From Streptomyces sp. NRRL S-31 (lineage in GTDB: Bacteria; Actinomycetota; Actinomycetes; Streptomycetales; Streptomycetaceae), in assembly GCF_000718775.1 (NCBI RefSeq), contig NZ_JOCB01000130.1:1-20077 (forward strand): 20,077 nt of DNA, in the 5' to 3' direction. Below the pieces are notes generated by a model. That model was not told where the DNA came from. It worked only from the letters and a program-made list of their open reading frames with translations, and did no database searches. The stretch's first letter is position 1. Every line of letters begins with the position of its first letter. Positions 1 through 6,911 of the stretch are shown piece by piece. The position numbers and the translations under genes are program-made.

Positions 1-173
1 CCGCCCCGCCGTCCCGGCACCCGGAGCGGCGGTCGCCCGCCGGGCGCCCGGCCCACCGCGCCCGTCCGGCCTCCCGGCCGTCCGGCGCCGACCGGATGAG
101 CGACCTGTGCCGCCAGGCGGACCGCATGGCGGCACCCAAGCTCGCCCGCCTCTGCCACGACACCTACGGCTGA
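1..173 (+). CDS. 3' end of an upstream gene (partial), unknown function
   Basis: The frame starting at base 3 is open from the window edge to a TGA at 171-173. Nearly every codon ends in G or C, as expected of a real Streptomyces gene. The visible part is about 56 residues: a low-complexity Arg/Pro/Ala stretch, then a compact tail from about base 96 containing two cysteines (LCRQAD and LCHDTYG). An Arg/Pro-rich linker followed by a short Cys-containing C-terminal helix is something I associate with actinobacterial extracytoplasmic or anti-sigma-like proteins, but that is only an impression. Function cannot be assigned without the missing 5' part. An internal ATG at 96 has no ribosome binding site, so a separate 25-aa gene is less likely. 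Confidence 0.55.
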   Translation, partial: APPSRHPERRSPAGRPAHRARPASRPSGADRMSDLCRQADRMAAPKLARLCHDTYG

Positions 174-230
174 CGCCGGCCGGGGCGACCGCCGCCGCCC
201 GCGCCCGGCGGCGGTCCGCGGCGCCCGTCA

Positions 231-243
231 TAGGCTGCTGCCA
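231..243 (+). promoter_or_regulatory. candidate leaderless -10 element (TAGGCT)
   Basis: TAGGCT at 231-236 fits the actinobacterial -10 pattern TAnnnT and ends six bases before the ATG at 243. There is no Shine-Dalgarno sequence in front of that ATG. Together this suggests a leaderless transcript starting at or next to the start codon. No convincing -35 is seen. Confidence 0.35.
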
Positions 244-1007
244 TGTTCGGTCCCGAAGGTCCCACGCTCCGCGAACTCGCCGTGCAGGCGCTGTCGTCCG
301 TCGAGCGCGGTTACGACCTGCTCGCGCCCAAGTTCGACCGCACGCCCTTCCGGACGCCCGACGACGTCCTGGAGGCGGTCGCCCGGGCGCTCGGACCGCT
401 CGGCCCGTTCCCGGACGGCCTCGACCTGTGCTGCGGCACCGGCGCGGGAACGCGGCTGCTGACCGGAGTGTGCCGCCGGTCCGTCACCGGGGTCGACTTC
501 AGCGCCGGCATGCTTGAGGTAGCCCGGCGCCGGGTGCGGCCCGCCGACGGACCCCGGACCGCCTTCGTGCGGGCCGACGCCCGGTCCCTGCCGTTCACCG
601 CCGCGTTCGACCTCGTCGTCTCCTTCGGGGCGTTCGGCCACTTCCTGCCGCGGGAACTGCCGGGACTCTTCACCCAGGTCCACACGGTGCTGCGGCCCGG
701 CGGCCGGTTCGCCTTCCCGGTGTTCGCCCCGCCCCGCCCCGCGCACCCCGCCTTCTGGCTGCTGCTCGGCTTCGACACGGCGATGCGGGTGCGCAACGCC
801 CTGTGGCGGCCGCCCTTCGTCATGTACTACCGGGCCTTCCGGCTCGGCACCGTGCTGGGCGAGCTGGAGCGGGCCGGTTTCGCCGTCGAACTGCGCGCCC
901 TGCCCGAGTTCGGGCGGCGTGCCGACGGCAGTCCGCGCGGCCGGCTGGTGGTGGCCCGCAGGGCACCCGTGCCGCCCCGGCGCGTCAGCCCGCGGCGGGC
1001 AGGGTGA
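243..1007 (+). CDS. class I SAM-dependent methyltransferase
   Basis: 254 aa. The Rossmann-fold SAM-binding motif I is clear at residues 60-70 (LDLCCGTGAGT). It is followed by an acidic strand end (GVDFSAGML) that would hold the ribose hydroxyls, a VRADARSLPF segment that contacts the adenine, and a FDLVVSFGAFGHF motif IV-like strand. This is the Methyltransf_11/25 type of small-molecule methyltransferase; the substrate cannot be read from the sequence. The C-terminal third (WRPPFVMYYRAFRLGTV) probably forms the substrate cap. The start at 243 is supported by protein homology and a leaderless -10, not by an SD. The gene converges on the GntR regulator and the two coding ends overlap by 23 bp. 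Confidence 0.85.
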   Translation: MFGPEGPTLRELAVQALSSVERGYDLLAPKFDRTPFRTPDDVLEAVARALGPLGPFPDGLDLCCGTGAGTRLLTGVCRRSVTGVDFSAGMLEVARRRVRPADGPRTAFVRADARSLPFTAAFDLVVSFGAFGHFLPRELPGLFTQVHTVLRPGGRFAFPVFAPPRPAHPAFWLLLGFDTAMRVRNALWRPPFVMYYRAFRLGTVLGELERAGFAVELRALPEFGRRADGSPRGRLVVARRAPVPPRRVSPRRAG

Positions 1008-1728
1008 ACTCGTAGACCAGCGTGTCGCGTTCGGCGTTCACCACCAGATCGGTGATCTCCAGCGGGCGGGCGTACTGGTCGTGCACGCGCCGGGTCACCC
1101 GTACCGAGGAGGCGCCGCCGACCTGGGTGATGGAGTCCCGGTGGTGCAGCGAGAGGCCCGCCTTGCGCATCCAGTCGTAGGCCCGCCGCAACTGCGCGGG
1201 CGTGGCCCCGTCGGCCCGGCCCCGGTAGCGGGCCAGTTCCGCCACCTCGGACAGGGCGACCGAAGAAAACGATGTCACCGCCGTCCGCAGCGACCGGCCC
1301 TCCGGCGTCACCGACCGGTACCGGTGCACCAGCGTCTTGCGGTACGGGGCCAGGCCCAGCGCCCGCGCGTGCTCCGGTGGCGGCGTCTCCCAGGTCACCG
1401 TGGCCCGGTCCACCGCACAGGGGTCCGCCGACCGGGCACCCACCGGGAAGGTGAGCGACCCCGGCGCCTCGACCGGCCGGCCGGGCAGCGTGGCGTGGCT
1501 GCCCCGCCGGTCGGTGGCGACCAGACCGCCGCGGCGAAGCACCTCCAGCGCCTGCCGCACGGTCTCCCGGCTGACCCCGAAGTGCGCGGCCAGGTGCCGC
1601 TCGCCCGGGAGCCGCTCGCCCGGCGGTATGGTGCCGTCGCGCAGCTCGCCGAGGAGCAGCTCCGCTATCCGTCCGTACAGGGGACGGTCGTCGCTGGTCG
1701 GGGGAGTGTGCGGGGTGGTGCGGGCCAT
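985..1728 (-). CDS. GntR family transcriptional regulator, HutC/UTRA subfamily
   Basis: 247 aa from the ATG at 1728, chosen because AGGAGGG lies just upstream; a start at 1773 is in frame but has no SD. The N-terminal winged helix (about residues 15-80) shows the GntR pattern: PLYGRIAELL, then GERLPGERHLAAHFGVSRET with recognition helix VSRETVRQALEVLRRGGL. The C-terminal UTRA effector domain (about 90-245) ends with the family signature in which a promoter-proximal RPLEITDLVV is followed by DTLVYEF. HutC-type regulators sense sugar phosphates, histidine-pathway intermediates or fatty acids; the ligand here is unknown. A DasR-like palindrome 66-77 bp upstream of the start suggests autoregulation. 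Confidence 0.9.
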   Translation of the reverse strand: MARTTPHTPPTSDDRPLYGRIAELLLGELRDGTIPPGERLPGERHLAAHFGVSRETVRQALEVLRRGGLVATDRRGSHATLPGRPVEAPGSLTFPVGARSADPCAVDRATVTWETPPPEHARALGLAPYRKTLVHRYRSVTPEGRSLRTAVTSFSSVALSEVAELARYRGRADGATPAQLRRAYDWMRKAGLSLHHRDSITQVGGASSVRVTRRVHDQYARPLEITDLVVNAERDTLVYEFTLPAAG

Positions 1729-1788
1729 GCCGCGCCCTCCTGTCGGTGACAAGACGTAGTCGTATGGGTTCATTGCGCGACCAGAAAT

Positions 1789-1805
1789 ACCATTGGTCTA
1801 AACCA
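1789..1805. promoter_or_regulatory. GntR/HutC-type operator upstream of the gntR gene
   Basis: TGGTCTAAACCA at 1794-1805 is a one-mismatch version of TGGTCTAGACCA, the core of the DasR-responsive element known for HutC-family GntR regulators in Streptomyces. A second nested palindrome, ACCATTGGT, occupies 1789-1797, and another ACCAG half-site lies at 1780-1784. The cluster sits between the gntR start and the 3' end of the beta-lactamase-like gene, so it can only serve the gntR promoter. Whether the local regulator or a global one such as DasR binds it cannot be told from sequence. Confidence 0.55.
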
Positions 1806-1880
1806 CGGGGGAAGGGTCGACTGCCGGTTCGACCGGAATCCACCCCTTCGCGCGACCGGACCCGGCGCCCCGCCTCGGGC

Positions 1881-3095
1881 TCAGAGGGCGCTGTAGAGGG
1901 CGTCGACCAGCGCCGTCTTCCGTGGATCATCGGCGATGCGGGGTCCCATGCGGTTCATCACGTAGCTCAGCGAGACTCCGGCCTCCGGGTCGGCGAGCCC
2001 GCAGGAACCGCCGAACCCGTCATGGCCGAAAGCCCGCGGATTCGGGCCGTACGACCCCCGCGGCCCGCTCAGCCACAGCCCGAGCCCCAGTTCGGTCTCG
2101 CCGTCCAGACCCGCGCCGAGCACCAGGTCGCGGCAGCGGCCCTGCCCCTCGCGCGCCCGCTCCACGGCCTGTGGCGACAGGAGCCGACGGCCGCCGAACG
2201 TGCCGCGCCCGGCGAAGACGCCGTAGAGCGCGGCCACCGCGCGCGCGGTGCCATGGCCGTTGGCGGCGGGGATCTCCGCCGCCCGCCAGCCTGCGCTGTT
2301 GGCCTGCTCGGTGCCGACCGGCGGGTTGGCCAGGGCGGCCAGCGCGGCCGGCGGCAACTGGGCGAAGGCCGCCGCCTGCCGGGCCGGCCTGGCAGGCGGC
2401 GGTACCAGTTCGGCCGCCCGGCCGGAGTCCCGCGCCGGCAGGCCCACCGTGAAGTCGATCCCGAGCGGTCCGGTCACCTCCCGCTCCAGGAAGGCCCCCG
2501 GCCGCAGCCCGGACACCCGGCGCACGACCTCCCCGACCAGGAAGCCGTAGGTCAGCGCGTGGTACCCGGACCGGGTGCCCGGCTCCCACCAGGGCGCCAT
2601 GGCCGCGAGCCGCGCGGTGGTCAGCTCCCAGTCGTACAACTCCTCCAGGGTGTGCGGCTCGCGCAGTCCGGACAGTCCGGCCCGGTGCGACAGCAGATGG
2701 CGCACCAGCACCCCTTCCTTGCCCGCGGCGGCGAATTCGGGCCAGTACGCGGCCACCGGCGCGTCGAGGTCGAGCAGGCCCCGGTCGGCGAGCAGATGGG
2801 CGCAGAGCGCCACGGGCCCCTTGGTGGTCGACCACACGTTCACCACGGTGTCCCGTTCCCAGGGCCGGGTGCCCGCCGCGTCCGCCCAGCCGCCCCAGAG
2901 GTCCACGACCGTCTCCCCGGCCACGGTGACGGCCACCGCGGCGCCCAGTTCGTCCCGTTCGCGGAAGTTCGCCGTGAACGCCTCCCGCACCGCGGCGAAC
3001 CGCGGATCGCAGTATCCGTGGACGGGCGTGTCTGCCTGTGCTGTCTGCCGCGGGGTCTGCTGCCGGGTTTCCCGCTGGATCTCCTGAGCGGACAT
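1881..3095 (-). CDS. serine hydrolase / class C beta-lactamase-related protein (EstB type)
   Basis: 404 aa from the ATG at 3095, which has GGAGG four bases upstream; an in-frame GTG at 3119 has no SD. The penicillin-binding-protein-like fold is indicated by the catalytic STTK tetrad (S89-K92), the second-motif tyrosine in SGYHALTYG (about Y178), and the HDGFGG box near residue 362 that replaces the KTG of true beta-lactamases. LLSHRAGLSGL is the usual loop seen in this esterase/beta-lactamase family (PF00144). No signal peptide is evident, so the enzyme is probably cytoplasmic and more likely an esterase or amide hydrolase than an antibiotic-resistance enzyme. A TetR-like palindrome overlaps its likely promoter. 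Confidence 0.85.
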   Translation of the reverse strand: MSAQEIQRETRQQTPRQTAQADTPVHGYCDPRFAAVREAFTANFRERDELGAAVAVTVAGETVVDLWGGWADAAGTRPWERDTVVNVWSTTKGPVALCAHLLADRGLLDLDAPVAAYWPEFAAAGKEGVLVRHLLSHRAGLSGLREPHTLEELYDWELTTARLAAMAPWWEPGTRSGYHALTYGFLVGEVVRRVSGLRPGAFLEREVTGPLGIDFTVGLPARDSGRAAELVPPPARPARQAAAFAQLPPAALAALANPPVGTEQANSAGWRAAEIPAANGHGTARAVAALYGVFAGRGTFGGRRLLSPQAVERAREGQGRCRDLVLGAGLDGETELGLGLWLSGPRGSYGPNPRAFGHDGFGGSCGLADPEAGVSLSYVMNRMGPRIADDPRKTALVDALYSAL

Positions 3096-3151
3096 GGGGC
3101 CTCCGTGGTCGCCGGACACCGGGCCGCGCCGTCATGGCCCGGGGTGTGGTG

Positions 3152-3180
3152 AACATACCGACTGGTCGGAGTGGGCGGAA
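3152..3180 (-). promoter_or_regulatory. promoter with TetR-like operator for the beta-lactamase-like gene
   Basis: On the minus strand a -10-like TATGTT (3157-3152) lies 17 bp from a weak -35-like TTCCGC (3180-3175). Between and over them is a palindrome with perfect 5-bp arms, CCGAC/GTCGG, at 3158-3169. The plus-strand context ACATACCGACTGGT (3154-3167) fits the ACATACC-N4-GGT pattern common for TetR-family operators in actinobacteria. A related site lies at 15043-15062. No TetR gene is present in the window. Confidence 0.45.
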
Positions 3181-3284
3181 GGCGGCGCGGCACGCTCCGG
3201 GTACGGCTGCCCGGCCGCGGGCCGCCGCGCCGGGGAGCGGGACGGACGGCCAGGGCGGCGTCAGCCACCCGCTCGGCTGACCGG

Positions 3285-3310
3285 CGGCCCGACCGGACGC
3301 CGTCGGGCCG
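3285..3310 (-). terminator. hairpin terminator after the acetylxylan esterase-type gene
   Basis: Perfect 9-bp stem CGGCCCGAC/GTCGGGCCG with an 8-nt loop, directly adjacent to the stop codon at 3311-3313. There is no U-tract, which is usual for Streptomyces terminators. Confidence 0.55.
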
Positions 3311-4279
3311 TCAGGCGTACGACCGCAGCCAGCGCACCTTCGCCGCCTCGTGGAAGGAGCCGCCGCCCTCGTGGTCGTTGAACTCGTACACCTCGATGGC
3401 CCTGTCCTCGTGCGACCACGCGTTGAAGGCCGCGAACACGGTCGACGGCGGGCACGTCTCGTCCTCCAGGGCCACCGAGAACAGGGCCGGCGCCCGGCCC
3501 CGGGCCGCGAAGTGCACCGCGTCGAAGTAGGACAGCGTGCGCAGCGCGTCCGCCGAGCGCCCGCGGTGCGTCCTGAGGAACAGGCCGATCTCCCGGTACG
3601 GGCGGCGGTCCGTCAGGGTGACGGCACGCGGGAAGTCGCACAGGAACGGCACGTCCGGGGCGACCGCGACCAGGTCCGGGACCAGACCGCCGACGGCGAT
3701 CGCGATGCCGCCGCCCTGGCTGACGCCGGTCGCCACGGTCCGCGACGCGTCGGTCAGCGGATGCGAGCGGGCCGCCTCCACCGCGCGCACGGCGTCGGTG
3801 AACACCCGGCGGTAGTAGTAGTTCTCGGGCGCCTCGATGCCCCGCGTCATGTATCCGGGGAACGCCGGCGCCGCACCCACCGGGTCCGCCGTGTCACCCC
3901 CGCCGCCCCAGACGCTGCCCTGCCCGCGGGTGTCCATCAGGAAGTGCGCCCGGCCCGTCGACGCCCAGAGCAGGCTCTCGTGCGGCAGGCCGCGCCCGCC
4001 GCCGTAGCCGATGAACTCCACGACCAGCGGCAGCGGTTCCGTGGCGCCGGCGGGCAGCCGCAGCCAGCCCTTGACGGGGTGCCCGTCGAACCCGGCGAAC
4101 GTCACGTCGTACACCTCGACCGTGGTCAGCCCGGCGTCCACCGGCTCGAAGCGCGCGTCCAGTCCGTGCTCGCGGGCCTGTTGGAGCGTCTTGTCCCAGA
4201 AGGCGTCGAAATCCTCTGGTTCGGTGGACTCGCTGCGGTACGTACGGAGTTCGTCCAGAGGCAGATCGAACAGGGCCAT
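3311..4279 (-). CDS. acetylxylan esterase / cephalosporin-C deacetylase family hydrolase (AXE1)
   Basis: 322 aa from the ATG at 4279, preceded by AAGGCGG; the upstream TTG at 4285 lies too close to that SD. The alpha/beta-hydrolase of the AXE1/CAH family (PF05448) is recognisable throughout. It begins with the family N-terminus LFDLPLDELRTY and has the oxyanion region EFIGYGGGRGLPHES, the MDTRGQGS strand and the nucleophile elbow GVSQGGG with S187. The acid is D273 (LEDETCPPST) and the base H303 (FNDHEGGG). These are cytoplasmic hexameric deacetylases acting on acetylated xylo-oligosaccharides and, in vitro, on cephalosporin C. Length matches the family (about 320). Upstream lie several palindromes, one loosely LacI-like, consistent with carbohydrate control. 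Confidence 0.9.
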   Translation of the reverse strand: MALFDLPLDELRTYRSESTEPEDFDAFWDKTLQQAREHGLDARFEPVDAGLTTVEVYDVTFAGFDGHPVKGWLRLPAGATEPLPLVVEFIGYGGGRGLPHESLLWASTGRAHFLMDTRGQGSVWGGGGDTADPVGAAPAFPGYMTRGIEAPENYYYRRVFTDAVRAVEAARSHPLTDASRTVATGVSQGGGIAIAVGGLVPDLVAVAPDVPFLCDFPRAVTLTDRRPYREIGLFLRTHRGRSADALRTLSYFDAVHFAARGRAPALFSVALEDETCPPSTVFAAFNAWSHEDRAIEVYEFNDHEGGGSFHEAAKVRWLRSYA

Positions 4280-4288
4280 CGACAACCG

Positions 4289-4340
4289 CCTTCACGAAGG
4301 GGGACCGTGCGGTCCCACCGTACGTGGGTGATCGGATCAC
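4289..4340. promoter_or_regulatory. cluster of short palindromes in the esterase 5' region
   Basis: Four inverted repeats lie head to tail just upstream of the start at 4279. They are CCTTC-AC-GAAGG (4289-4300, overlapping the ribosome binding site), GGGACCG-TG-CGGTCCC (4301-4316, perfect 7-bp arms), CCCAC-N5-GTGGG (4314-4328) and GTGATC-G-GATCAC (4328-4340, perfect). A TACGGT -10-like hexamer reads on the minus strand at 4325-4320. Some are probably operators and some may fold in the mRNA leader; which is which is inference. Confidence 0.4.
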
Positions 4341-4415
4341 TCGCCAGAGCCGGGGCGGGGCGCGGGCCCCTTTCCGGTCGGTCCGCCGGGAGCGTCGACG
4401 CCCTGGTCCGTGGGT

Positions 4416-4448
4416 GGGAAAACGCTTGTACCCGGTGGCTCCACCGGG
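4416..4448. promoter_or_regulatory. possible LacI-type operator plus an 18-bp perfect palindrome
   Basis: GGGAAAACGCTTGTACCC (4416-4433) is an imperfect inverted repeat around a central CG, resembling LacI/CcpA-type operators (6 of 9 positions pair). It overlaps the perfect palindrome CCCGGTGG-CT-CCACCGGG at 4431-4448. Both lie about 140-170 bp upstream of the esterase start. The second also competes with the downstream hairpin at 4441-4470. Confidence 0.3.
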
Positions 4449-4470
4449 ACGCGGTGGCGTGCCCCGGTGG
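4441..4470 (-). terminator. hairpin after the Rv1733c-like gene
   Basis: CCACCGGG (4441-4448) pairs perfectly with CCCGGTGG (4463-4470) around a 14-nt loop, beginning 16 nt after the stop of the gene ending at 4487. The same CCACCGGG can alternatively pair with 4431-4438. Confidence 0.4.
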
Positions 4471-4486
4471 CCCGGTCACCCGCCCG

Positions 4487-5071
4487 TCAGGTCCGCGGCT
4501 GGTTCCACCGCGGCCCGGTCCGGGCCCACTCCCGCTCCCACTCGGCCAGCCGGTGGCGCAGCGCGATCCGGCGCTCGATCGCGCGGCCGAGGAGCACCAC
4601 CGTCGCCACGCCGCCCGCCGCGCACAGTCCGACGGTGACCGCGTGCTGCCACACCGCCACGGCGTCCGGCGGGGGCGCCACACTGCGGCCCCGGGAGTCG
4701 AACCACACCGGCACCGGCTCCCCGGGGCGGGCCCCGGCGGGCACCCGGGCCCACGCCGTGCGCACCCCCTTGCCCGGTTCGGTCCAGCGGACCTGCGCGC
4801 TGTAGGGGCGGCGGCGGTCGCCCGCCGCCGGGGAGGTCCGCTCGGGCGGGTCGCCGACCACCACGGCCCGCACCTGGTGACGCTCCGCCCGCTGCGCGGC
4901 GGCGTCCGCCCGGGCCAGGTCATGGGCGTGCAGGCCCGCGGCCACCCCCACCAGGGGCGCGACCACGGACAACAGGACGGCGACCACCAGCACCGTCCAT
5001 GCCTCCACGACGTCCGACCGGCGCCGTAGCGGATTGCGCCGCCAGCGCCAGCCATACACCCGGGTACGCAT
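4487..5071 (-). CDS. Rv1733c-like two-TM membrane protein
   Basis: 194 aa from the ATG at 5071, chosen because a perfect GAGGAGGT lies five bases upstream; longer frames upstream are non-coding. The protein starts with an Arg/Trp-rich cytosolic segment (RTRVYGWRWRRNPLRRRSD). It continues with a TM helix at about residues 23-47 (AWTVLVVAVLLSVVAPLVGV), an extracytoplasmic domain of about 95 residues, and a second TM helix around 143-165 (VTVGLCAAGGVATVVLLG). A basic C-terminal tail follows. The architecture and the RNPLRRRSDVVEAW motif match the large Streptomyces paralogous family related to Mycobacterium Rv1733c. The biochemical role is unknown for the family. It appears monocistronic. Confidence 0.8.
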   Translation of the reverse strand: MRTRVYGWRWRRNPLRRRSDVVEAWTVLVVAVLLSVVAPLVGVAAGLHAHDLARADAAAQRAERHQVRAVVVGDPPERTSPAAGDRRRPYSAQVRWTEPGKGVRTAWARVPAGARPGEPVPVWFDSRGRSVAPPPDAVAVWQHAVTVGLCAAGGVATVVLLGRAIERRIALRHRLAEWEREWARTGPRWNQPRT

Positions 5072-5339
5072 GTCCACCTCCTCGCCGCCGCCGGAGCCGG
5101 TGAGCCGGCAGAGCCGGGTCGCCGGTCCCTCGCCCCCGCCGCTCACGCCCGCGAGCGCCCACACCCGTCTCGTACCCCGTTCGGCGTACCTCGCGCAGGC
5201 CGCGGACCGCGAGTTCCGGCCCATATGGCGTACGGCACGCGCCGTGCGCCCCACGATCGCGCGCCGGGCCCCGCCACGCGACCCCGGGCCTCGGTCGAGC
5301 CCGATCCGGGGCCTCGGCCGAATCGGTCCCTCCGAGAAC
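5072..5339. other. 268-nt intergenic region, with a possible hairpin at 5282-5311
   Basis: No gene is supported here on either strand. It carries the promoter/leader of the Rv1733c-like gene (whose SD is at 5077-5084) and the 3' region of the flavin reductase gene. CCCCGG (5282-5287) and CCGGGG (5306-5311) can pair, enclosing a nested GGGC/GCCC stem, and may terminate the oxidoreductase operon. AGCCGG occurs three times at 8-9 bp spacing (5095, 5103, 5112). Nothing else stands out. Confidence 0.3.
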
Positions 5340-6095
5340 TCAGCCGAACCGCTCGATCCGGATCCGCTCCACCGGCTGACCCGCCGCGACCAGCAACCGG
5401 GACGCATGCTCGGCGAACCCATTGGATCCACACACATAGGCTTCCCACCCACCGGCGGGCTGCTCGGCCAGGAGCGGCGCCACATGTGCGGCGGTCATAC
5501 GTCCCACCGGCACCCCGGGTGGCGCGCTGCGGGTGAACACCGGCGTCGTCTCCGGGCCCAGCTCGGCCGCGTAGATCAGCTCCTCGGGGCCGCGCGCCGA
5601 CACCAGCATCCGCAGCGGGACGGCGAGGCCGCGCGCCCGGTGGTGGCGCACCATCGACATCAGCGGCACCACCCCGGAACCGGCGCCGAGCAGCAGTGCG
5701 GGCCGGTCGCCCGGCCAGGCGAAGAAGCCGCTCAGCGGGCCGCGGACCTCCACCGTGTCCCCGGGCCGGGCCACGGTGTGGAACCAGCCGGAGACCTCGC
5801 CGTCCGGCACCCGGTCCAAGGTCAGCTCGATGTGCCCGGACCCGTCCGGCGGCGACGCGATCGAGTAGTGGCGCTGCGCCGTGTACCCGTCGGCGGCGGT
5901 CAGCCGCAGCATCAGGTGCTGGCCCGGCAGGTGTCCCGGCCAGGCCGGCACCGCCAGGCGGAAGGTGGCCGCGTGCGGGGTCTCGCGGCGGATGCCGGTC
6001 AGCGTGGCGGTCTGCCACACGGACGCCGCCTGGCCGCTCACGGCGATCCGCCCGGGCACCGCGAACCGGGTCGCGGCGGTCGTCGTCTCAGTCAC
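5340..6095 (-). CDS. FAD/NAD(P)-binding oxidoreductase (ferredoxin-NADP reductase type)
   Basis: 251 aa from a GTG at 6095 that overlaps the stop of the upstream molybdoenzyme gene by eight bases, implying translational coupling. The FAD-binding barrel carries RHYS at residues 75-78 (the RxYS isoalloxazine/phosphate motif). The nucleotide-binding half has GAGSG at 137-141, and the C-terminal half has CGSNGF at 222-227, where FNR-family enzymes have the CGxxxM/F motif contacting nicotinamide. There is no 2Fe-2S domain. In actinobacteria this reductase is commonly paired with a small sulfite-oxidase-like protein, so it probably moves electrons between NAD(P)H and the molybdenum partner; the direction and physiological substrate are unknown. 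Confidence 0.85.
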   Translation of the reverse strand: MTETTTAATRFAVPGRIAVSGQAASVWQTATLTGIRRETPHAATFRLAVPAWPGHLPGQHLMLRLTAADGYTAQRHYSIASPPDGSGHIELTLDRVPDGEVSGWFHTVARPGDTVEVRGPLSGFFAWPGDRPALLLGAGSGVVPLMSMVRHHRARGLAVPLRMLVSARGPEELIYAAELGPETTPVFTRSAPPGVPVGRMTAAHVAPLLAEQPAGGWEAYVCGSNGFAEHASRLLVAAGQPVERIRIERFG

Positions 6096-6693
6096 CGGAG
6101 TACCGCTGCTCCTCCCACGGGTTGCCGCGCTCGTGGTAGCCGTTGCGCTCCCAGAAGCCCGGTTCGTCGTGGTCCAGGAGCGTGACGCCCGCGATCCACT
6201 TCGGGCTCTTCCAGAAGTAGAGGTGGGGGACCAGGAGCCGCGCGGGACCGCCGTGCTCGGGCGGCAGCGGTGCGCCGTCGTACTCCCAGGCGATCCAGGC
6301 CCGCCCGCCGGTGAGGTCGGCGAGCGGCAGGTTGGCGGTGTAACCCGTGTGGGAGTAGGCGAGGGCATGTGTGGCGGTCCCATAGGGCCGGACCATATTG
6401 AAGAAGGCGTCCAGCGAGACGCCGCCGAACCGCACGCCGAACTTGGACCAGCCGGTGACACAGTGGATGTCACCGTCGTAGACCGACGCCGGCAGGGCGT
6501 GCGCGGTGTCCCAGTCCCAGGTGTGCGGACGTTCGACCAGGCCGTCGATGCGGAAGGACCAGTCGGCGGCCGAGAGGTCCGGGGTGACCTCGGCGGACAG
6601 GACGGGCCAGTCGTCGCGCGCGTCGTACTGCCCGGGCGGCAGCCCCGGATGGTGGACGCGCGGGCGGCCCGTGAAGCCTCGCGTGACGTTCAT
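6088..6693 (-). CDS. sulfite oxidase-like molybdopterin-dependent oxidoreductase
   Basis: 201 aa, essentially one oxidoreductase molybdopterin-binding domain (PF00174). The Mo-ligating cysteine is C78 in DIHCVTGWSKFG. Other family features are SFRIDGLVERP before it, GVSLDAFF, GYTANLPL and ARLLVPHLYFWKSPKWI after it. There is no Tat signal, dimerisation domain or haem domain, so it resembles a cytosolic minimal SUOX-fold/YedY-like protein. The ATG at 6693 has no strong SD; TACGGT on the minus strand ends about six bases upstream, so a leaderless transcript is plausible. It is co-transcribed with the flavin reductase gene that begins before its stop codon. The substrate could be a sulfoxide, sulfite or N-oxide and is not deducible. 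Confidence 0.85.
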   Translation of the reverse strand: MNVTRGFTGRPRVHHPGLPPGQYDARDDWPVLSAEVTPDLSAADWSFRIDGLVERPHTWDWDTAHALPASVYDGDIHCVTGWSKFGVRFGGVSLDAFFNMVRPYGTATHALAYSHTGYTANLPLADLTGGRAWIAWEYDGAPLPPEHGGPARLLVPHLYFWKSPKWIAGVTLLDHDEPGFWERNGYHERGNPWEEQRYSGD

Positions 6694-6863
6694 GCTTCAA
6701 CCGTACGCTGTCGTTCCGCATGCTCCGCCCCCGGCCGGAGCCCCCATCGTTGCGGCCGTATGAACTCTGCCCGGGCCCGGGAATACCGGTCCGGTGCCGC
6801 TCCTTGCCGATCGGTGCCGGCTCCGGTGGGCCGGTGACAGCGCGAGAGAAGTGAGGAACGACG

Positions 6864-6911
6864 ATGTCCCAGGCGTACGTGTCCAGGACCGTGATCGAGG
6901 TGGCCGCATGA
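6864..6911 (+). CDS. 15-aa upstream ORF coupled to the GNAT gene
   Basis: ATG at 6864 with GAGGA six bases upstream opens a frame encoding MSQAYVSRTVIEVAA. Its TGA overlaps the start codon of the acetyltransferase as ATGA at 6908-6911. All codons end in G or C except the stop. Such an arrangement is typical of translational coupling or a leader peptide. It resembles no leader class that I know. Being only 15 codons, it could be fortuitous. Confidence 0.35.
   Translation: MSQAYVSRTVIEVAA

Noticed and set aside
228..823. Long minus-strand open frames opposite the methyltransferase
   Set aside because: High GC leaves antisense frames open; their third-position composition is wrong and the proteins are Arg/Gly-rich low complexity, while the plus frame has clear SAM-binding motifs.
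1746..5029. Plus-strand frames of 468 and 559 codons across the hydrolase genes
   Set aside because: They are antisense to genes with intact catalytic motifs and ribosome binding sites; the encoded proteins have no recognisable domains.
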